64,000 nt of DNA from an uncultured Saprospiraceae bacterium (GCA_937980645.1 CALJPQ010000019.1:61858-125857); one strand, 5' to 3'. Positions 9,047-18,337 are shown, counted from the first letter of the stretch. Numbers and translations are program-made. Notes: generated by a model not told the origin, from the sequence alone.

Positions 9047-9214
9047 GCGCCGCGTTTTCCTGCGTCTTCATGAAGAGAGCCGATCCCGCTTTGGGCGGAA
9101 CGGTTTTTGCCGGAGATGACGCACTCCCCGGTTAATCGTCTTACTTCCCCGCTAGGTCCAATCACTGCTGATTGGAAGCCCCTGTTCATTCTTTCACCCA
9201 ACGACAACGGAATT

Positions 9215-9949
9215 ATGACGATGAAAAAAACCGTTACCTTGCTCCTCGGTCTGTGGCTGGGCCTGCAAGCAGCCGCACAGAAAAACGAAAACCTCTTCAT
9301 CCGCTTCGGCATTAATGCCGGCGGCTCCATGCTGTTTCACAACACGCATTTCTACGCCACCAATCTGCAGGAGGTGTACAAATTCGTTTCCATCAGCCAT
9401 AAGGACAAAGGCGGCTACTCGTGGGAAGAGTTTGAGAAAGACTATGGCCTGCGCAGCCGTTATGCGCAGCCGCGCTATGGGCTGAATGCCTATTTTGCCC
9501 ACCGTCTCTTTCCGGTGTTTGGAAATGTGGAATTTATGTCCTCGCCGTCGAGTTTCCAGAAGATGTCTGTGGCCCTGACGCTTGGGCTGGGCAAAGACTT
9601 TCGACCTTTCGATAGCGATTACTTTTTCTCAGCGCACGGGGGCTTCAAGCGCGTGTTTCGCGATTGGGGCTGGGGCGCCGAAACCATCACATACAGCACC
9701 AACGCCGAGGCACGCCAATATCTGAAGACGTTTTACAACCCGGAATATCCTCTGGGCGTCCAGTCGGGCAACCTGCTGGCCCTGCGCGTGGGCGTTGGGC
9801 GTGTCGTTGGCCCGGCCGAACGCACTGCCATCGGCTTAGAAGGGTTCTACGAAGTGGACCTGACGAATGAAACCGTGCGCCAGGCGCGCATGACCAATGC
9901 CGGCGTAAACCTGTACTTCCGATTCGACCTGGCGCACACCTCTTTCTAA
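9215..9949 (+). CDS. predicted outer-membrane beta-barrel protein, unknown function
   Basis: 244 aa from the ATG at 9215; a second in-frame ATG at 9221 gives the tidier signal peptide MKKTVTLLLGLWLGLQAAAQ. The longer frame upstream lacks a signal-like start and was not used. The mature protein has alternating hydrophobic and polar segments rich in Gly and aromatic residues. It ends in the strand NAGVNLYFRFDLAHTSF, typical of an eight-to-ten-strand outer-membrane barrel with a terminal aromatic. No specific family recognised. Transcription ends at a shared terminator with porV. Confidence 0.7.
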   Translation: MTMKKTVTLLLGLWLGLQAAAQKNENLFIRFGINAGGSMLFHNTHFYATNLQEVYKFVSISHKDKGGYSWEEFEKDYGLRSRYAQPRYGLNAYFAHRLFPVFGNVEFMSSPSSFQKMSVALTLGLGKDFRPFDSDYFFSAHGGFKRVFRDWGWGAETITYSTNAEARQYLKTFYNPEYPLGVQSGNLLALRVGVGRVVGPAERTAIGLEGFYEVDLTNETVRQARMTNAGVNLYFRFDLAHTSF

Positions 9950-9966
9950 AAAAGCACACGCTAAAA

Positions 9967-10006
9967 AAAGCGGGAGGCAGCCGTGTAAGTCGCTGCCTCC
10001 CGCTTT
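9967..10006. terminator. bidirectional terminator between barrel gene and porV
   Basis: A perfect 14-bp stem, AAAGCGGGAGGCAG (9967-9980) with CTGCCTCCCGCTTT (9993-10006), lies between two convergent genes. A-rich sequence to its left and T-rich sequence within and beyond the right arm suit termination in both directions. Confidence 0.8.
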
Positions 10007-10026
10007 GTATTCGGCCGTTTTTATCT

Positions 10027-11259
10027 TTACTGCCCTTCGATGGCTGCCAGGTCGAAAAGGAGGGAGAAGCGCAGGGTGTTGTCTAATGGGTTGCGCTGGT
10101 TGGTGGTGGGCACTAAGTAAGAGAAATTGATGCCGAAGACGTTGTACTTGACACCGAGACCCACGCTGAAGTACTTGCGGTTGCCCTTAGAGTAGTGTTC
10201 GTAGAAGTATCCGGCGCGCACGGCGAACTGGTTGTCGTACCAGTATTCGGCGCCGGCGCCGATGTTGATCTCCTTGAGTTCTTCGCTGAAGCCACCGGGC
10301 GCATCGGAGAAGGACACGAAGATGCCGCGGATGGACGAGTACTGTTTATAGTCAGGGATGCCGTCGCCGTCTTCGTCAATATCCGGGCGTGGCGTTGGCA
10401 CGAGTAGTTTGTTCAGGTCGGTAGTAAAGGTGAGGGTGTTGTGGTCGTCGAGGTTAAATTTCCAGGCGAAGCCTAAGCCGAGATTGGTGGGAATGTAGTC
10501 GCGGTTGGCCGATCGGGTGTATGTGATTTTAGAGCCTAAGTTCGACACGGCAGCGCCGAAGGTAAATTCGCCGCCTGCGCGGGTAAGTTTCATGGGCGTG
10601 CGGTAGGTCAGCGACAGGTCGGCGCCGCCCGCCACGCCAGGGCGGATTTCATTGCCTTCCACAATCTGACCAGTAGCCAGGTTAGAATAGATGAACTTGG
10701 CACCGACGGCTGCGGCGAACTTTTTCGACAGCTTGCGCGAATAGGCAAGAGCGACTTCAAATTCGTTAGGGCGACCCTGGCCCAGCGAGCCGCCGTTTTC
10801 ATCGGTAAACTCGATATCGCCCAATGAAAAGTAGCGCAGGCTGGCGCCGATGGTCTGGAGGTCGTCTAAACGCTTATAGGCCGCCAGGTAGGCCAGGTAC
10901 ACATCTTGAAGGCCCAGGTTGCGCATCCAGGGCGTATAGGTGGCCGATACGGCCAGGTCCTTGTCGGCGAAGGCCAATTTCGATTGATTGTAGTGCATGC
11001 CGTTGGGGTCGGTAGAGGTAGCGATGCCCACGTCGCCCATACCGCCGCCGCGAGCGTCCGGAGCGATGCGCAGGAAGGGCACCGCACTTGTTACGGAATT
11101 AGCGCATTTTTCACCCGTAGGTATTAGGGCGCCTGTTACGGGGTTGTATGAGTATCCTTTTCCATCCTGGCATTTAGGGATTAATTGCGCCTGAAGCGTA
11201 TTTCCCAAGAATAAAGCGGCGAAAAGCGGCAGCCACGGAAGCAGAGCCTTAAATTTCAT
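10027..11259 (-). CDS. porV: PorV, type IX secretion outer-membrane shuttle protein
   Basis: 410 aa with signal peptide (cleavage near LQAQ, residues 22-25). It is a FadL-like barrel of the PorV/LptO family. The conserved core AVPFLRIAPDARGGGMGDVG (63-82) followed by GIATSTDPNGMHYN is diagnostic. PorV binds the C-terminal sorting domains of T9SS cargo after they cross the SprA translocon and passes them to the attachment complex on the cell surface. The window also encodes at least two cargo-like proteins (39622 and 62123). No other T9SS component gene is adjacent, which is common in this phylum. Confidence 0.93.
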   Translation of the reverse strand: MKFKALLPWLPLFAALFLGNTLQAQLIPKCQDGKGYSYNPVTGALIPTGEKCANSVTSAVPFLRIAPDARGGGMGDVGIATSTDPNGMHYNQSKLAFADKDLAVSATYTPWMRNLGLQDVYLAYLAAYKRLDDLQTIGASLRYFSLGDIEFTDENGGSLGQGRPNEFEVALAYSRKLSKKFAAAVGAKFIYSNLATGQIVEGNEIRPGVAGGADLSLTYRTPMKLTRAGGEFTFGAAVSNLGSKITYTRSANRDYIPTNLGLGFAWKFNLDDHNTLTFTTDLNKLLVPTPRPDIDEDGDGIPDYKQYSSIRGIFVSFSDAPGGFSEELKEINIGAGAEYWYDNQFAVRAGYFYEHYSKGNRKYFSVGLGVKYNVFGINFSYLVPTTNQRNPLDNTLRFSLLFDLAAIEGQ

Positions 11260-11325
11260 GATAGCAGGTATAAATTAGTGGCAAGATGTTTTGTTTTTTA
11301 TGCGTCCTTCGGCACAAAAAGCAGG

Positions 11326-11333
11326 CAAAGATA
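11326..11333 (-). promoter_or_regulatory. TAnnTTTG -7 promoter box of porV
   Basis: On the minus strand this reads TATCTTTG, an exact match to the Bacteroidota -7 consensus, about 67 bp upstream of the porV start. Confidence 0.5.
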
Positions 11334-11435
11334 GGCATTTGCTCTGGCCTGTTCTCGCGGGCACGGAGCGTTGATGCGCAATCCGGGTGTATGGTTGCCC
11401 GAAGTGTGTTTCTTTGCTGCCAAAACGAGCCAAAC

Positions 11436-12338
11436 ATGAACCTATGGGGTATTGATCTGGGCGGCACCAAAGTAGAAGGGATTGTATTGGAAAGCCGCAA
11501 CAATCCGCGTGTACTGGCGCGCCATCGCATACCCACGGAGGCCCAACAGGGCTATGCACACATCCTGGACCAGGTGGCGGCGCTGGTGCAGGAACTTTCC
11601 CGAATGACTGGCCTTCGTCCTGAGCGCCTGGGTTTGGGCCACCCCGGTACACTCGACCCGCAAACAGGTGTGGTGAAAAACGCCAATACCACGGCGCTCA
11701 TCGGCAAGCCTTTCGATCGTGATTTGGAACAACGGCTCGGCATTCCGGTTCGCCTGTCCAACGACGCTAATTGCTTTGCTGTAGCCGAAGCCCTCATGGG
11801 TGCTGTGCCTGAGGTGTTGCCACAGGCTGAGGTAGTCTTTGGGGTCATCATGGGCACCGGCGTTGGCGGCGGCATCGTTGTACGCGGGCAGGTCATCCAC
11901 GGCCGTCAGGGCATTGCCGGCGAATGGGGGCACAACTTCCTTGACGCCGAAGGCGGCCCGTGTTATTGCGGCAAAATTGGCTGTGTAGAAACCCTCCTCT
12001 CCGGCCCAGCCTTAGAGCGGTTTTATCGGGAAAAAACCGGCGAAGAGCGGCGCCTGCCCGACATCGCTGCACGCGCTGAGGCCGGAACGGACACTGCTGC
12101 GACGGAGACCCTTGACCGGCTAATCCACTACTTTGGCAAAGCCATCGCCGTCGTTATCAACATCCTCGACCCTGACGCCATCGTGCTGGGCGGCGGCTTG
12201 GGCAACATCGAGCGCCTCTATTCCGACGGCGTGGCCGAAGCCGGCAAACATCTCTTCAACCCCCGCATAGACACCGTTTTTCTCAAACCCAAACTGGGCG
12301 ATAGCGCCGGTGTTTTTGGCGCCGCGCTGCTGTTCTGA
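11436..12338 (+). CDS. ROK-family sugar kinase
   Basis: 300 aa from the ATG at 11436. Upstream codons of the longer frame carry no conserved sequence and the ROK phosphate-binding start WGIDLGGTKVEG follows immediately. Further motifs are GTGVGGGIV in the central domain and the ROK zinc motif in CYCGKIGCVETLLSGPALE (C.CG..GC). Such enzymes phosphorylate glucose, fructose, N-acetylglucosamine or related sugars with ATP. No transcription-factor winged-helix domain is present, so it is a kinase and not a NagC/XylR-type repressor. Substrate cannot be told from sequence; glucokinase or fructokinase is likely. Confidence 0.88.
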   Translation: MNLWGIDLGGTKVEGIVLESRNNPRVLARHRIPTEAQQGYAHILDQVAALVQELSRMTGLRPERLGLGHPGTLDPQTGVVKNANTTALIGKPFDRDLEQRLGIPVRLSNDANCFAVAEALMGAVPEVLPQAEVVFGVIMGTGVGGGIVVRGQVIHGRQGIAGEWGHNFLDAEGGPCYCGKIGCVETLLSGPALERFYREKTGEERRLPDIAARAEAGTDTAATETLDRLIHYFGKAIAVVINILDPDAIVLGGGLGNIERLYSDGVAEAGKHLFNPRIDTVFLKPKLGDSAGVFGAALLF

Positions 12339-12432
12339 GCCATTTTTTTTTCAAAATAAAAGACCGCTAGCCCGCAAAAGTGCGTTTTGTGTCGGTACAT
12401 CATTTGTTTTCACTCGAACATTTCAAAACACG

Positions 12433-13143
12433 ATGAAACATACGGTCATTCTCTGTCTGTTGATGGCCTCTGCGATTGTGCTGCATGCGCAAGCCGAAAT
12501 TAAACTGCCGTACAAGCCTGCCAACTCCGACCCTACCCCTGCGCCCGTAATGCACAGCGCGCCCGGAAGCCCGGCACCGGCAACCACACGCGCCGCCTCG
12601 GCAACACCTGTTACAAGCAACACCAGCGAGCAAGACGCCGCCGCCCGCCGCGCTGCCGCTCTGGCCAAAGTGCAGGGCAAACAAATGCCCGCGCCCGCCT
12701 CGGCGGCTGGCCCTATGGCTGTGGATGCGCGCTCGGTGGCGCCTGTAACGTATTCCACGTCCACCGTGGCACCGTTGGAGCCAGACCCGTCCACCACCGT
12801 TACCGTCAATGGCCTCAATGTGCAACGCACGGTACGCCCGGGCCGTGGCCAGATGGGCAACGAACTATTCACACCCGTCAGCGAGCTGCACTATGTGCAA
12901 TTCGCCGTTTATTGCAAAGACACTCCTGTGGACAAAGCGCCTGCCATCGAAGGACTTTACCTGCTGTGGCACCCGGGCAGCACCTGTCCCGGTGGCGCTA
13001 AAGGCGCCAGCTATATCGTCAAAGGTTACACCACGCCCGAAGAGGCCAAAGCCGCCGTGGCTGCCTTCAAAGCCAGAGGTGTCGAATGCTGGTACAATCC
13101 AGCCCTCACAGGAGCAGAGGTGGAAATCATTGGCGTGCGCTGA
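12433..13143 (+). CDS. secreted protein with SPOR-like C-terminal domain
   Basis: 236 aa. Signal peptide in residues 1-20 (hydrophobic core then LHAQA) is followed by a long Pro/Ala/Thr-rich low-complexity linker to about residue 125. The compact C-terminal domain starts at HYVQFAVYCKDTP and contains YIVKGYTTPEEAKAAVAAFK. Its beta-alpha-beta pattern and the residue-sampling phrase YTTPEEAKAA resemble SPOR domains, which bind denuded peptidoglycan glycans. Two Cys pairs may form disulfides. The start at 12433 is chosen because the signal peptide begins there. A terminator follows. Confidence 0.65.
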   Translation: MKHTVILCLLMASAIVLHAQAEIKLPYKPANSDPTPAPVMHSAPGSPAPATTRAASATPVTSNTSEQDAAARRAAALAKVQGKQMPAPASAAGPMAVDARSVAPVTYSTSTVAPLEPDPSTTVTVNGLNVQRTVRPGRGQMGNELFTPVSELHYVQFAVYCKDTPVDKAPAIEGLYLLWHPGSTCPGGAKGASYIVKGYTTPEEAKAAVAAFKARGVECWYNPALTGAEVEIIGVR

Positions 13144-13164
13144 GCCGACTCGTCCGCTCCCGGT

Positions 13165-13198
13165 AAAAGGCGTCCCTCCTTTCGGAGCGACGCCTTTT
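13165..13198 (+). terminator. intrinsic terminator
   Basis: Ten-base stem AAAAGGCGTC (13165-13174) pairs with GACGCCTTTT (13189-13198), 22 bp after the SPOR-like gene. Confidence 0.75.
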
Positions 13199-13263
13199 GC
13201 GTAGACATTCATCGCCATAACCTTCAAACCCAGGCTTTCGCCTCCAATCCCGCGAAGTAACCC

Positions 13264-13271
13264 GACTTTTG
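13264..13271 (+). promoter_or_regulatory. near-consensus -7 box just before the GH31 start
   Basis: GACTTTTG differs from TAnnTTTG only at the first base and ends five bases before the ATG at 13276. If used, transcription would start almost at the initiation codon (leaderless or nearly so). Weak evidence. Confidence 0.25.
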
Positions 13272-13275
13272 CTGC

Positions 13276-15804
13276 ATGAAGGACAAAAAGCCGGCTAAAA
13301 CACCTGCGCCACCCGCCGTCGTTCTGCTGAGCGAAGCGGACATCCGCCTGCGCTACGAGGATGTGTATGAGGAAGTGCGCCCTGACGAGGTGGTGGCTGT
13401 GCGTTGGAAGGAGGGTGCCTATGAATTTGCCTGTCGCAATGGCGTCTGTGTGCGCATACAGGTGGTTGCGCCTGACATCTTGCGGCTGCGTTACAGCCCG
13501 GATGGCTTCTTTCAACCTGACTTTTCCTACGCTCTGGCGCCCGAGTCGCCGGCTCAAAAAGTAACGGCCACACTGAGCGAAACGGCTAACGAGTACGTGC
13601 TGGCCACCTCAGCGCTCCAGCTAGCCCTGACAAAAACTGGAGCGCTGGCGCGCTTCTACGATGCCGACGACCGCCTGCTCAACGAAGACGCCGCCGAGTT
13701 CGTCGCCCGCCGCAGTGTGCTCAAGGGCTGGCATCTGCTCAAAATTGCCAAAAAATGCCAGCGCAGGGAAGCCTTCTACGGGCTGGGCGACAAGACCTGC
13801 GGCGCCAACCTGTGCGGGAAGACTTTCGAGAATTGGTGTACGGATGCCTTCGCCTTCAGCCCCGACACCGACCCGCTCTACCGGGCCATCCCTTTTTATT
13901 ACGGCATCCATCAAGGGCTATCGTATGGCATCTTTCTGGACAATACCTTCCGCACACACTTCGACTTCGACAGCAAGGGTAAGGGCGTGGTCTCGTTTTG
14001 GGCCGAAGGCGGTGAGCTAGACTACTATTTCCTCTGCGGCCAGACGCCCGCCGATGTGGCGCGCGCCTATGCCCGCCTGACAGGCCGACCTGAGCTGCCG
14101 CCACTGTGGGCGCTGGGCTACCACCAGTGCCGCTGGAGCTACTACCCACACAGCCGTGTGCTGGAGGTGGCCGATACCTTCCGGGCCTTGCGCATCCCGT
14201 GCGACGCCATTTACTTAGACATTGACTACATGGACGGTTTCCGGTGCTTCACCTGGAACCGTGAACACTTCCCCGACCCTCAGGGTCTCATAGAAGCCCT
14301 GCGCAAGCGCGGTTTCCAGACGGTGGTCATGATAGACCCGGGCATCAAGGAAGACCCGAACTACGCCGTCTATCGCGAAGGCGTGGAAAAAGGCATGTTC
14401 ATGCGTTCGCCCGATGGGGCGCTGGCCAAAGGCCCCGTGTGGCCGGGCTTCTGCGCTTTCCCGGATTTCTCTGACCCTCAGGTGCGCGAATGGTGGGGCG
14501 AGCTGCACCGGCCATTTTATACCGAACTGGGCGTCAGCGGCTTCTGGAACGATATGAACGAGCCGGCAGTCTTTCACGTGCAGAACAAGACGCTGCCAGA
14601 CGACGCAATGCACCGCTTCGAGGGCCAGTGGGCCACGCATCGGCAGTTGCACAATGTGTATGGTCTGCTTATGACACGCGCCTCGTGGGAAGGTATGCGC
14701 CGCCTGCGCCCGGAGAAGCGCCCTTTCCTGCTCACGCGCGCCACCTTCAGCGGCGGACAGCGCTACGCCGCCGTCTGGACGGGCGATAACAGCTCTACCT
14801 GGGAGCACTTAGCCTTAGCCAACGTACAGTGCCAGCGGCTGAGCGCATCGGGCTTTTCGTTCTGCGGCTCCGACATCGGCGGTTTTGCCGGCGCGCCCGA
14901 TGGTGAGCTGTTCGTCCGCTGGCTCCAATTGGGCGTTTTTCACCCCCTCATGCGTGTACACAGCATGGGCCAACACCTGGCCGGCGATGCCGCCATCAAA
15001 GACGAAGCTCAACTGACCGACCCCGCCCTCCATACTACCGACCAGGAACCCTGGTCGTTCGGCGACCGCTGGACACCCCTGGCCCAAAAGGCCATCGAAC
15101 TGCGCTACGCCCTGATGCCCTACCTCTACACCGCCATGTGGAAAAACTGCCAGGACGGCACGCCCGTACTCCAGCACGCCGCCTTCGCCGACCCTAACGA
15201 CCCTAAGCTGCGCGACATAGAGCGCGACTTCCTCTGCGGCGACCATCTGTGGGTCAGCCCGGTGGTGCAGCCCAAAGTGCAAAGGCAACTGGTTTACCTG
15301 CCCAAAGGGCAATGGTATTATTTTTGGAATGGCCAACCTGCCTCGGGCGAACTCTTCGTCAACGTCATGCCGGAACAGATACCGTTTTTCGTCAGAGCGG
15401 GTGCTGTATTGCCCACCTATCCCATTTTGCAACACGTCGGCGAAAGGGCCAGCATGGAGGAACTGACGCTCTACGTATATTACCACAATGCCGCCGAAAT
15501 CGTCGTCAGCCAGCTATACGAAGATGCCGGCGAAGGCTACGGCTACCAGCAAGGTGAATTTTGCCTGCGCACGTGGGCTACTTTTGCTAACCAACAATCT
15601 TTTTACCTTCGCCAACAGATAGACGGCAACTGGCCTGTTTTTTATCAAAAAATAAAAATTTTCCTGGTCGGATTTCCCACATTTTTGCAAAAATGCCTCG
15701 TTGACGGCGCTGAAATGCCGCTGCGGGAAATTCGCCTGCATAATCGCACCCTCTATCAATTTATCCTCTCACCCGATTTTCAAAACATCGAATGGCGCGC
15801 ATAG
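13276..15804 (+). CDS. glycoside hydrolase family 31 alpha-glucosidase
   Basis: 842 aa, the usual length for GH31. An N-terminal beta-sandwich (about 1-270) is followed by the catalytic barrel. The nucleophile is D426 in GFWNDMNEP and the acid/base D504 in TGDNSSTW; LDIDYMDGF also fits the family. C-terminal beta domains include LVYLPKGQWYYFWNG. These enzymes release glucose or related sugars from alpha-glucans. No signal peptide is seen, so action is probably cytoplasmic. Its end overlaps the start of the LytS-type kinase by 13 bp, so the two are transcribed together. Confidence 0.95.
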   Translation: MKDKKPAKTPAPPAVVLLSEADIRLRYEDVYEEVRPDEVVAVRWKEGAYEFACRNGVCVRIQVVAPDILRLRYSPDGFFQPDFSYALAPESPAQKVTATLSETANEYVLATSALQLALTKTGALARFYDADDRLLNEDAAEFVARRSVLKGWHLLKIAKKCQRREAFYGLGDKTCGANLCGKTFENWCTDAFAFSPDTDPLYRAIPFYYGIHQGLSYGIFLDNTFRTHFDFDSKGKGVVSFWAEGGELDYYFLCGQTPADVARAYARLTGRPELPPLWALGYHQCRWSYYPHSRVLEVADTFRALRIPCDAIYLDIDYMDGFRCFTWNREHFPDPQGLIEALRKRGFQTVVMIDPGIKEDPNYAVYREGVEKGMFMRSPDGALAKGPVWPGFCAFPDFSDPQVREWWGELHRPFYTELGVSGFWNDMNEPAVFHVQNKTLPDDAMHRFEGQWATHRQLHNVYGLLMTRASWEGMRRLRPEKRPFLLTRATFSGGQRYAAVWTGDNSSTWEHLALANVQCQRLSASGFSFCGSDIGGFAGAPDGELFVRWLQLGVFHPLMRVHSMGQHLAGDAAIKDEAQLTDPALHTTDQEPWSFGDRWTPLAQKAIELRYALMPYLYTAMWKNCQDGTPVLQHAAFADPNDPKLRDIERDFLCGDHLWVSPVVQPKVQRQLVYLPKGQWYYFWNGQPASGELFVNVMPEQIPFFVRAGAVLPTYPILQHVGERASMEELTLYVYYHNAAEIVVSQLYEDAGEGYGYQQGEFCLRTWATFANQQSFYLRQQIDGNWPVFYQKIKIFLVGFPTFLQKCLVDGAEMPLREIRLHNRTLYQFILSPDFQNIEWRA

Positions 15805-16826
15805 ACTGGCTCCGCATCGGCTACCACATCAGCTTCTGGGTGGTTTATCTCATCCTGAATACCTGGCTGGGTAGCTTCTACAACCGCATTGATTTTGAAC
15901 GAGCCTTTATCAATGAGGTCTCCGTTATACCCGTCAAGCTACTGCTAACCTATTTCGTTTTTTACCGCATCATTCCCCTCTATTTAGACCGCGATAAGGT
16001 ATGGAAACTCGTCGGCTTAACGGCCGCCGCCTTTTTGGTAGCTATCTTGCTGTATCGGATGACCACCGAGTGGATTCTTTTTCCTATCACTCAGCCGGGC
16101 CGTAATGTGCCCTTCTTCAGCTGGAAGGGAATGTACCTGATTGCTTTTGACCTGTTCATTACCGTGGCCGCAGCGACGACCATCAAAATGATCCGAGTAC
16201 ACTACAAGAGCCGTGAGTTTGAGCGGGAATTGATGCAGGAAAAACTGCAGTCCGAGCTCAACTTTCTGCGCGCGCAAATGAATCCGCATTTCTTGTTCAA
16301 CACCTTGAACAACCTCTATGGCCTGGCGCGTAAAAAATCGGATCACACTGCCGACGCTATCCTGATGCTGTCTAAGATCATGCGCTTCATGCTCTACGAC
16401 TGCCGCGCCCCGCGCATCGCTGTAGCCGATGAGGCTAAAGTCATTCGGGACTATATCGAGTTGGAAAAACTGCGCTACAACGAACGACTCAAAGTGCACT
16501 ATGAGGAACACATCGAGCCCCCCGGCGGCTTCATCGCGCCCCTGCTGCTGCTGCCTTTTGTAGAGAACAGCTTTAAGCACGGCGCCAGTGGTACCACGGG
16601 TACCGTAGAAATATCTGTGCACCTGTGCTTTCGCGACAATATCCTCGACTTCGAGGTGCGCAACACGGTGGACGCCGACGCCCCTCCGCCCCGTGCCGAA
16701 GGTATCGGGCTGAAAAACGTGCGCCGCCAGCTAGAACTGCTCTACCCCGACCGCTACGAGCTCCACACCGGGCGCGAAAACGGCACCTTCCGCGCACACC
16801 TGAAAGTGCAGCTGGAGGATAAGTAG
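15792..16826 (+). CDS. LytS/YpdA-type sensor histidine kinase
   Basis: 344 aa. Four predicted transmembrane helices (about residues 8-145) precede a His_kinase (PF06580) domain. The phosphoacceptor lies in RAQMNPHFLFNTLNNLYGL. An HATPase domain follows, with VENSFKHGAS (N box) and EGIGLKNVRRQLELLY (G box). These kinases normally signal to a LytTR response regulator encoded next door, but the next genes are an ECF sigma factor and its partner, so the kinase is orphan here. It starts inside the last codons of the GH31 gene (ATG at 15792), implying translational coupling. Confidence 0.9.
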   Translation: MARIDWLRIGYHISFWVVYLILNTWLGSFYNRIDFERAFINEVSVIPVKLLLTYFVFYRIIPLYLDRDKVWKLVGLTAAAFLVAILLYRMTTEWILFPITQPGRNVPFFSWKGMYLIAFDLFITVAAATTIKMIRVHYKSREFERELMQEKLQSELNFLRAQMNPHFLFNTLNNLYGLARKKSDHTADAILMLSKIMRFMLYDCRAPRIAVADEAKVIRDYIELEKLRYNERLKVHYEEHIEPPGGFIAPLLLLPFVENSFKHGASGTTGTVEISVHLCFRDNILDFEVRNTVDADAPPPRAEGIGLKNVRRQLELLYPDRYELHTGRENGTFRAHLKVQLEDK

Positions 16827-17073
16827 GCCAATGGCCAACCTTTTGCAAAACTTTTCTCGCTCCGTTCGTTATACCTGAGGCAACGCGGCCCTCCAATGGC
16901 GAACAGTACCGCAGCGCTCCTTTCGCGGGAAAAAACACTGCCGCGGCCCCTTACCTGGCTTCAGCGTTTGCCGCGGTGCTCAAAAACGGCTGTGGGGCCT
17001 CGTTTTTTTTAAAAAAATACGCCTACAGGCAACCCGACCAACACTTCGACCACCCATTCAGCATCCGTTCAAC
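16827..17073. other. spacer with terminator-like T run
   Basis: A 247-bp spacer. A GC-rich stretch with self-complementary CCGCGG blocks is followed by eight T (17003-17010) and then seven A (17011-17017). This could terminate the GH31-kinase transcript or mark the promoter region of the sigma factor gene 57 bp downstream. No gene seen. Confidence 0.3.
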
Positions 17074-17619
17074 ATGCAACAACTGACCGACCAGGAATTG
17101 GTGCAAGGCGTATTAAACGGAAGTCCTGCCCATCAGACGGCGCTGTATCAGAAATTTAGCGTCCCGATGTTCCGGGTAGTTCTGCGCTTTGCTCGAGACC
17201 GGGCCGAGGCGGAAGACATGCTCCAGGACGGCTTCATCCGCGTATTCCGAGACATGGGACAATTTCGAGGCGAAGGCGCCTTGGGCGGTTGGATCCGGCG
17301 CATTATGGTCAACACGGCACTTAGCCACCTGCGCAAACAACGCGACTTTCTGCGCGACACACCCGACTATACGCCGTTCGAGAACTTGCTGCGCACCGAA
17401 GAGGACTTTGCCTCCAGCCTCGATGCTGAAACGCTGCTCAAGTACCTGCAGCGCCTGCCCCCAGGATATCGCGCGGTGTTTAATCTGTACGTCATCGAAG
17501 GATTTAGCCACGAAGAGATCGCCGAACAGCTCGGCATCTCCATCGGAACCAGCAAAAGCCAGCTGTTCAAAGCGCGCGAATACCTCAAGCGCATCGTGGA
17601 CAAATCATTCATCACCTGA
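17074..17619 (+). CDS. ECF-type RNA polymerase sigma factor
   Basis: 181 aa with sigma region 2 (EDMLQDGFIRVFRDMGQFR, about residues 47-66) and region 4 (LPPGYRAVFNLYVIEGFSHE, then the helix-turn-helix EEIAEQLGISIGTSKSQL). The length and the two-domain layout fit extracytoplasmic-function sigma factors. The next gene, 41 bp downstream, encodes a single-span membrane protein likely to be its regulator. Target promoters unknown. Confidence 0.93.
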   Translation: MQQLTDQELVQGVLNGSPAHQTALYQKFSVPMFRVVLRFARDRAEAEDMLQDGFIRVFRDMGQFRGEGALGGWIRRIMVNTALSHLRKQRDFLRDTPDYTPFENLLRTEEDFASSLDAETLLKYLQRLPPGYRAVFNLYVIEGFSHEEIAEQLGISIGTSKSQLFKAREYLKRIVDKSFIT

Positions 17620-17660
17620 AAATCGCACGCCACGCTGGCCTGCTTTGCTCATGCTGAATT

Positions 17661-18284
17661 ATGGAAGATAACCAAGAGCTCAACCACCTCGATGCGCTGT
17701 TCCGCCAGACCTTCGAGGATTTACCCGACACTCCCTCGCCGTCCGGTTGGGATACTCCCTCGCCGCGCGTGTGGGAAGGCATTCGCACCCACCTGCAAAC
17801 GTCGCCCCGCTCCAATGGCTGGTCTTTTGCCGCGCTGCTCCTGGCCAGCGCAGCCTTTGTAGCCTTGCTGGCCGGGCTGTACTGGGCCTTCTTGAGGCCC
17901 ACACCACCGCCCGAGACACCCAGCACCGCAAGTGCCCTTCACGACGACACACCGACCGAGCGCATGGAAACTGCTCCGGCGCCAGAGGCGATGGCCCCCT
18001 CTGAACAGACCGCTCCATCAGCCCCGGTGCGTGCACCGCAAATCCGTAAGGAAGCGCCCAACGCTGACCACCGCGCCGAACCACTACTGCCCAGTAGCGC
18101 ACCCCTACCCGGCAGCGCGCCCGCTCCTAACACCACTATCTGGCGCGAAGTGCAGGCCCTGCGGCAGGCCCGCTGGGCACAGCCACTCCAACCACTGCCG
18201 CCTACTCGAATGGGCGCCCAACAGCGGGCCTACCCACCCGACATCCGCAACTGGCTGACGCCCAGCAGCCAAAAGATCGAATAA
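17661..18284 (+). CDS. single-span membrane protein, candidate anti-sigma factor
   Basis: 207 aa. Acidic cytoplasmic N-terminus (1-50) contains the doubled phrase DTPSP (residues about 22-26 and 31-35) and PSPRVWEGI, which resembles the W..I motif at the start of Bacteroidota proteins encoded after ECF sigma genes. One transmembrane helix lies at about 54-75, followed by a Pro/Ala-rich periplasmic tail. No zinc-binding HxxxCxxC motif and no FecR domain are present, so it is not a classical ZAS or FecR anti-sigma. The role is inferred from position and topology. Confidence 0.55.
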   Translation: MEDNQELNHLDALFRQTFEDLPDTPSPSGWDTPSPRVWEGIRTHLQTSPRSNGWSFAALLLASAAFVALLAGLYWAFLRPTPPPETPSTASALHDDTPTERMETAPAPEAMAPSEQTAPSAPVRAPQIRKEAPNADHRAEPLLPSSAPLPGSAPAPNTTIWREVQALRQARWAQPLQPLPPTRMGAQQRAYPPDIRNWLTPSSQKIE

Positions 18285-18337
18285 AGGGCATACCCCCTTC
18301 CCAACGACTTTTTAGCAGTAACGACTAATCAAATAGG

